Below are positions 39,356 through 42,280 of a stretch of 42,280 bases of DNA, piece after piece. Origin of the DNA: Syntrophomonadaceae bacterium. Its GTDB lineage: Bacteria > Bacillota > Syntrophomonadia > Syntrophomonadales > Syntrophomonadaceae. Within the stretch, counting starts at the first letter, position 1. The number at the start of each line of letters is the position of its first letter. Where the stretch lies: NCBI GenBank assembly GCA_012729495.1, contig JAAYCZ010000062.1, positions 1 to 42,280 on the forward strand. Direction: 5' to 3'. A model generated the notes under the pieces. It did no database searches. It was not told the origin of the DNA and worked only from the letters and a program-made list of their open reading frames with translations. Both the position numbers and the translations under genes were made by a program.

Positions 39356-40059
39356 TGCTAAAAGTTAATGAAATCGATGTATATTACGGTGCAATTCACG
39401 CCCTCAAAAAAATGTCACTGGAAGTGGAGCAGGGAACGATCGTTACCCTCATTGGTGCCAACGGTGCCGGCAAGACCACTACGCTGAAAACTATTTCCGG
39501 CATTTTAAGACCCAAAAGCGGCTCGATAAAATATAAAGGCAGCGATATAACCAAAGTTGCTCCCGAGAAGATAGTTAGTCTGGGCATATCGCAGGTTCCT
39601 GAAGGCCGGCGTATTTTCCCCACCATGACGGTCTTGGAGAATCTGGAAATGGGTGCATATTTGCGCAAAGATAAAAAAGAAATCCTGAAAGATATGGAAA
39701 ATGTTTTTAACCGCTTTCCTCGTTTGCAGGAAAGACGCAAACAACTGGCCGGTACACTCAGCGGAGGTGAACAGCAGATGCTTGCTATTGGCCGGGCGCT
39801 CATGGCCCGACCGGAACTGATGCTGATGGATGAGCCCTCGATGGGTCTGGCACCGCTGTTGGTCAAAGAAATATTTGAGATCATTAAAGATATAAATGCT
39901 CGCGGAACCACGATTTTACTGGTGGAACAGAATGCCAACATGGCATTATCCGTAGCCGATAAAGCATATGTAATAGAAACCGGAGAGATTGTACTGCAAG
40001 GAAGTGCCGAACAGCTTATGAAGAGCGAGGAAGTCAGAAAAGCTTACCTGGGCGGCTAA
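39355..40059 (+). CDS. livF: branched-chain amino acid ABC transporter ATPase LivF
   Basis: 234-aa second ATPase: Walker A GANGAGKTT, the LivF motif VPEGRRIFPTMTVLENL, signature LSGGEQQML and Walker B LMLMDEPSMGLAP. The GTG start shares one base with the livG stop and follows GAGGAGG. Last transporter gene; the CBS-ACT gene follows after 45 bp. Confidence 0.94.
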   Translation: MLKVNEIDVYYGAIHALKKMSLEVEQGTIVTLIGANGAGKTTTLKTISGILRPKSGSIKYKGSDITKVAPEKIVSLGISQVPEGRRIFPTMTVLENLEMGAYLRKDKKEILKDMENVFNRFPRLQERRKQLAGTLSGGEQQMLAIGRALMARPELMLMDEPSMGLAPLLVKEIFEIIKDINARGTTILLVEQNANMALSVADKAYVIETGEIVLQGSAEQLMKSEEVRKAYLGG

Positions 40060-40104
40060 TTACAAAAGGACAATCTTGAAAAAAATCATAAGGGGGAGTT
40101 AATC

Positions 40105-40764
40105 ATGAAGGTAAAAAATCGGATGTCAGAAAGTCCCAAAACTGTAGGTTTGGATTCCAGCGTCACCGAAGCCTTTTCCTTGATGAAAGAGAACAGTATC
40201 CGCCGCCTGCCGGTAGTGGATAAAGGCAAAGTGGTTGGCATCGTTACCATAACTGACCTGAACCAGGCAACCCCTTCAATGGCAACCACACTGAGTATTC
40301 ATGAACTCAACTATTTGCTGGCCAAAACCAAGATCAGGGATGTCATGCCCAAAAGGCAAAAACTTGTTACCATCGGTCCGGAAAATTATGTCGAAACCGC
40401 TGCCCGGCTGATGCGGGAATATAAAGTCAGTGGTTTACCGGTTATTGATGATGATGAAAAATTAGTAGGGATCATCACCGAAACCGATATTTTTGATGCC
40501 TTTATCGATATCCTGGGCGTTACTCGTCCCCATACCCGGATCGACTTTTACACCTCCGACCGTCCCGGTACGATAGCCGGCATCACCGGTATGATTGCCG
40601 AAAAAGGGAAAAACATTGTCAACACCGTAGTTTTCTTTGACAAAAAGAAAAACAAATATAAAATGGTGATCAGAATCGAAGAATTGGACTGCCAGGATGT
40701 GGTGGAAGCATTAAAAGACCGCGGTCACGAAGTGGAATCAGTTATAATTACCCATCCGGAATAA
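40105..40764 (+). CDS. CBS-CBS-ACT domain protein (AcuB family)
   Basis: 219-aa cytosolic sensor-type protein. CBS1 is at about 7-55 (MSESPKTVGLDSSVTEAF, RRLPVVDKGKVVGIVT) and CBS2 at about 78-130 (MPKRQKLVTIGPENYVETAA, SGLPVIDDDEKLVGIITETDIF). A C-terminal ACT domain is at about 143-215 (IDFYTSDRPGTIAGITGMIAEKGKNIVN). CBS pairs bind adenylates and ACT domains bind amino acids. Next to a branched-chain amino acid importer it may sense intracellular amino acids and energy state to control transport or catabolism; that is inference. GGGGGAG precedes the ATG. No DNA-binding or enzymatic domain is present, so it must act on a partner. Confidence 0.85.
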   Translation: MKVKNRMSESPKTVGLDSSVTEAFSLMKENSIRRLPVVDKGKVVGIVTITDLNQATPSMATTLSIHELNYLLAKTKIRDVMPKRQKLVTIGPENYVETAARLMREYKVSGLPVIDDDEKLVGIITETDIFDAFIDILGVTRPHTRIDFYTSDRPGTIAGITGMIAEKGKNIVNTVVFFDKKKNKYKMVIRIEELDCQDVVEALKDRGHEVESVIITHPE

Positions 40765-40780
40765 AATATCCGCAGGCTGG

Positions 40781-40852
40781 AAAGGGGCAGGCTTTAAACG
40801 ACCGGCGTAATGCTTGTTTGCAGCAGGAGCTGCTCAGGGCCAGCCCTTTTTT
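40781..40852 (+). terminator. probable terminator after the liv operon
   Basis: AAAGGGGCAGGC (40781-40792) can pair with GCCAGCCCTTTT (40839-40850) with one wobble and one mismatch. An inner GCAGCAGGAGCTGC hairpin lies within, and the whole ends in TTTTTT. The long loop lowers confidence. Confidence 0.55.
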
Positions 40853-40940
40853 GGCGGGAACTTACCAGGTAAGAATGGTTGTATCAGTAGTTACACTTTT
40901 GTCAGCCGTTTCTGTCTGCCGGAACTTGCGTAGGGAGGGT

Positions 40941-40969
40941 TTGACTTTTTTCGCAAAGGATAATATACT
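40941..40969 (+). promoter_or_regulatory. promoter of tRNA-Sec
   Basis: -35 TTGACT (40941-40946), 17-nt spacer, -10 TATACT (40964-40969), 36 bp before selC. Confidence 0.82.
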
Positions 40970-41005
40970 CTTCTAGCGAGAAGCAAAAACAAAATATAAA
41001 TTCAT

Positions 41006-41104
41006 GGAGGCGGATCGGTCCTGGTGGGTCGCCTGGACTTCAAATCCAGTTTGCGCCGCAGTGATCCTGCGGTGGGTGAGTTCGATTCTCACACGCCTCC
41101 GCCA
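41006..41104 (+). tRNA. selC: tRNA-Sec (TCA), CCA encoded
   Basis: 99-nt selenocysteine tRNA. It has an extended acceptor (GGAGGCG with CGCCTCC plus an eighth position), a long D stem (GGTCC/GGGTC) and anticodon stem CTGGA/TCCAG with loop CTTCAAA (anticodon TCA, reads UGA). The long variable arm is CCGCAG-TGATC-CTGCGG and the T-arm GTGAG-TTCGATT-CTCAC. Discriminator G is at 41101 and CCA at 41102-41104. It works with SelA and SelB encoded 6-9 kb upstream. Confidence 0.96.
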
Positions 41105-41122
41105 TATTAAGCAAGAGTTTAC

Positions 41123-41161
41123 ACCGGTACTTCAAAAACCAAAGAGGAACCGGTTTTTTTA
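41123..41161 (+). terminator. terminator after tRNA-Sec
   Basis: ACCGGT (41123-41128) pairs with ACCGGT (41149-41154) across a partly paired loop, followed by a run of T to 41161. Confidence 0.7.
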
Positions 41162-41221
41162 TATGCATTTTTAAGTCATTCATTTACAAGCAGTCTGAGG
41201 TTCTTTTTGCTTCTTGATGAC

Positions 41222-41259
41222 AAAAAGGGCGACAACCAAGTTTGCGGCTGTCGCCCTTT
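41222..41259 (-). terminator. terminator after the enoyl-CoA hydratase gene
   Basis: On the minus strand a perfect 11-bp stem AAAGGGCGACA/TGTCGCCCTTT (41259-41249 with 41234-41224) with a 14-nt loop runs into TTTTTG. Confidence 0.9.
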
Positions 41260-41305
41260 AAATTTGCTCAAACGAATAACGTTCAGGCTCTGTGCTGAGG
41301 TTTTA

Positions 41306-42085
41306 CTATTTGTTAATGTAATTGGGTCTTCTCTTTTCCAGGAATGCTTTCATTCCTTCGGCTCTGTCGGAACCGGAGAAAAGGAATGCCCAGGCTTTTT
41401 GCTCATATGCCAATGCGGAAGGCATATCGCAGGTTTCACTCATGGCAATACATTTCTTCGCGCTGCGGATGCCCATGGGGCTCTTGCGGGCCAATCCTTT
41501 GGCTACTTTCTTGGCTTCTGCCAAAAGCTGGTCAACCGGAACTACTTTGGTAACCAGGCCGATTTTGAAAGCGGTTTTGGCGTCAATCATGTCACCGGTC
41601 AGGATGAGGTGTCTGGCCCAGCCGGAACCAACTACACGCGGTAAACGCTGAGTTCCGCCAGCGCCGGGGATGATGCCGATATTAATTTCCGGTAATCCGA
41701 AAATTGCGTTTTCACCGGCGATTCTGATGTCGCAAGCCAGGGCCATTTCACAGCCTCCGCCCAGTGCCAATCCGCCGATAGCAGCAATGTAAGGTTTGGC
41801 AGAAGCTGCCATTCTGTCATGAACCGCATGACATTTGGCAATAAAGGCCTCCATTTCCAGGTGACCGGCTTCAGAAAAATACTTGATGTCTCCGCCGGCT
41901 GCAAAAATGTTTTCGCCGCCAGTCATAATAACCGCCAGGATATTATCATCAGCTTCAATGTCAGCAATTGCCGCAGTCAGGTCGGCAATGGACTGCTGAT
42001 TGGAAGCGTTCATGGCTTCCGGACGGTTGAACATGACAGTGGCCAACCAATCTTCCTTGGTAACGATGAGTGTCTTGTACTCCAT
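41306..42085 (-). CDS. enoyl-CoA hydratase (crotonase family)
   Basis: Adds water to trans-2-enoyl-CoA, for example crotonyl-CoA to 3-hydroxybutyryl-CoA, in beta-oxidation. The 259-aa product has the oxyanion-hole segment FAAGGDIK (61-68) and both catalytic glutamates of true hydratases, E113 in GGGCEMALACD and E133 in GLPEINIGIIPGAGG, so hydratase activity is expected. The trimerisation C-terminus ends FLEKRRPNYINK. AAAGGAGGATGTAGGA precedes the ATG. It is a single-gene unit with its own terminator and a palindromic leader. In a Syntrophomonas-like organism it would serve syntrophic butyrate/fatty-acid oxidation; such genomes usually carry several paralogues. Confidence 0.93.
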   Translation of the reverse strand: MEYKTLIVTKEDWLATVMFNRPEAMNASNQQSIADLTAAIADIEADDNILAVIMTGGENIFAAGGDIKYFSEAGHLEMEAFIAKCHAVHDRMAASAKPYIAAIGGLALGGGCEMALACDIRIAGENAIFGLPEINIGIIPGAGGTQRLPRVVGSGWARHLILTGDMIDAKTAFKIGLVTKVVPVDQLLAEAKKVAKGLARKSPMGIRSAKKCIAMSETCDMPSALAYEQKAWAFLFSGSDRAEGMKAFLEKRRPNYINK

Positions 42086-42103
42086 TCCTACATCCTCCTT
42101 TAG

Positions 42104-42148
42104 TATTAACGTTTCCGATTGTCAGACAATCAGAATCTTTACGTTAAT
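42104..42148 (-). promoter_or_regulatory. nested palindromic operator in the enoyl-CoA hydratase leader
   Basis: A perfect palindrome GATTGTC-A-GACAATC (42117-42131) lies inside an outer inverted repeat ATTAACG...CGTTAAT (about 42104-42148), between the candidate promoter and the ribosome binding site. It has the form of a dimeric-repressor operator, for example TetR/FadR-type. The regulator is unknown. Confidence 0.55.
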
Positions 42149-42173
42149 GATAGCCCGTTCTTTCAATTCTGTA

Positions 42174-42203
42174 TAGTACTTTTATAAACAAAATAGCAAA
42201 AAT
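42174..42203 (-). promoter_or_regulatory. candidate promoter of the enoyl-CoA hydratase gene
   Basis: Minus strand TTGCTA, about 18 nt, TATACA, located upstream of the palindromic operator. Moderate match only. Confidence 0.4.
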
Positions 42204-42225
42204 AGAAAACGTTGGGGTTAAAAAA

Positions 42226-42280
42226 ATGCGACTGGGATTGACTTTAAAGCTATTTACTTACGGTCAATGGAAGCAATATC
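42226..42280 (+). CDS. possible start of a gene truncated by the window end
   Basis: ATG at 42226 opens a frame (MRLGLTLKLFTYGQWKQY) that runs to the edge without a stop. GGGG lies 9 nt upstream. Too short to identify, and it could be spurious. Confidence 0.3.
   Translation, partial: MRLGLTLKLFTYGQWKQY

Overview
The window spans the chromosomal replication origin of a low-to-mid GC, spore-forming-lineage Firmicute, most likely a Syntrophomonadaceae (Syntrophomonas-like) bacterium. This rests on the gene order dnaA-dnaN-recF-remB-gyrB-gyrA leftward and rpmH-rnpA-yidD-yidC-jag-mnmE-mnmG-rsmG-noc-parA-parB rightward. It is supported by a serine T-box, a YyaC spore protease, selenocysteine machinery and a crotonase-type enoyl-CoA hydratase of the kind used in syntrophic fatty-acid oxidation. 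The genus is inference; no database search was possible.

Left arm (minus strand, 1-15493). From the origin outward: dnaA, dnaN, recF, remB, gyrB, gyrA, pdxS and pdxT (PLP synthase). Next comes a serine operon under a UCC-specifier T-box: class V aminotransferase, serA, serS. A tRNA operon follows (Ser-TGA, Ser-GCT, Arg-ACG, Arg-CCT, then tadA, then Ser-CGA), in which the tRNA-Arg(ACG) deaminase sits with its own substrate. The dnaA-dnaN gap carries DnaA boxes, DnaA-trio-like repeats and an AT-rich stretch; more DnaA boxes lie upstream of dnaA.

Right arm, core part (15494-25181, plus strand). Ribosomal protein L34, RNase P protein, membrane insertion (yidD, yidC, jag), tRNA modification and rRNA methylation (mnmE, mnmG, rsmG), then noc and parA/parB for chromosome segregation. 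Seven perfect 16-bp parS palindromes follow: two between noc and parA around a 121-bp palindrome, and five just after parB. The latter sit in tandem ~129-132-bp units that also carry -10-like boxes and, in two copies, a rho-independent terminator. This array is the most unusual structure in the window.

Right arm, accessory part (25900-42280). Two cysteine-containing probable spore-surface proteins come first (one behind a sigma-K-like promoter, one DUF4489), then a 58-aa membrane protein. After these are a lone larC (nickel insertion), yyaC, a YkvI-type membrane protein, selA-selB, a complete branched-chain amino acid ABC transporter operon (livK-H-M-G-F) ending in a CBS-CBS-ACT regulator, selC (tRNA-Sec), and an enoyl-CoA hydratase with a palindromic operator-like leader. 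The window ends inside a possible new plus-strand reading frame.
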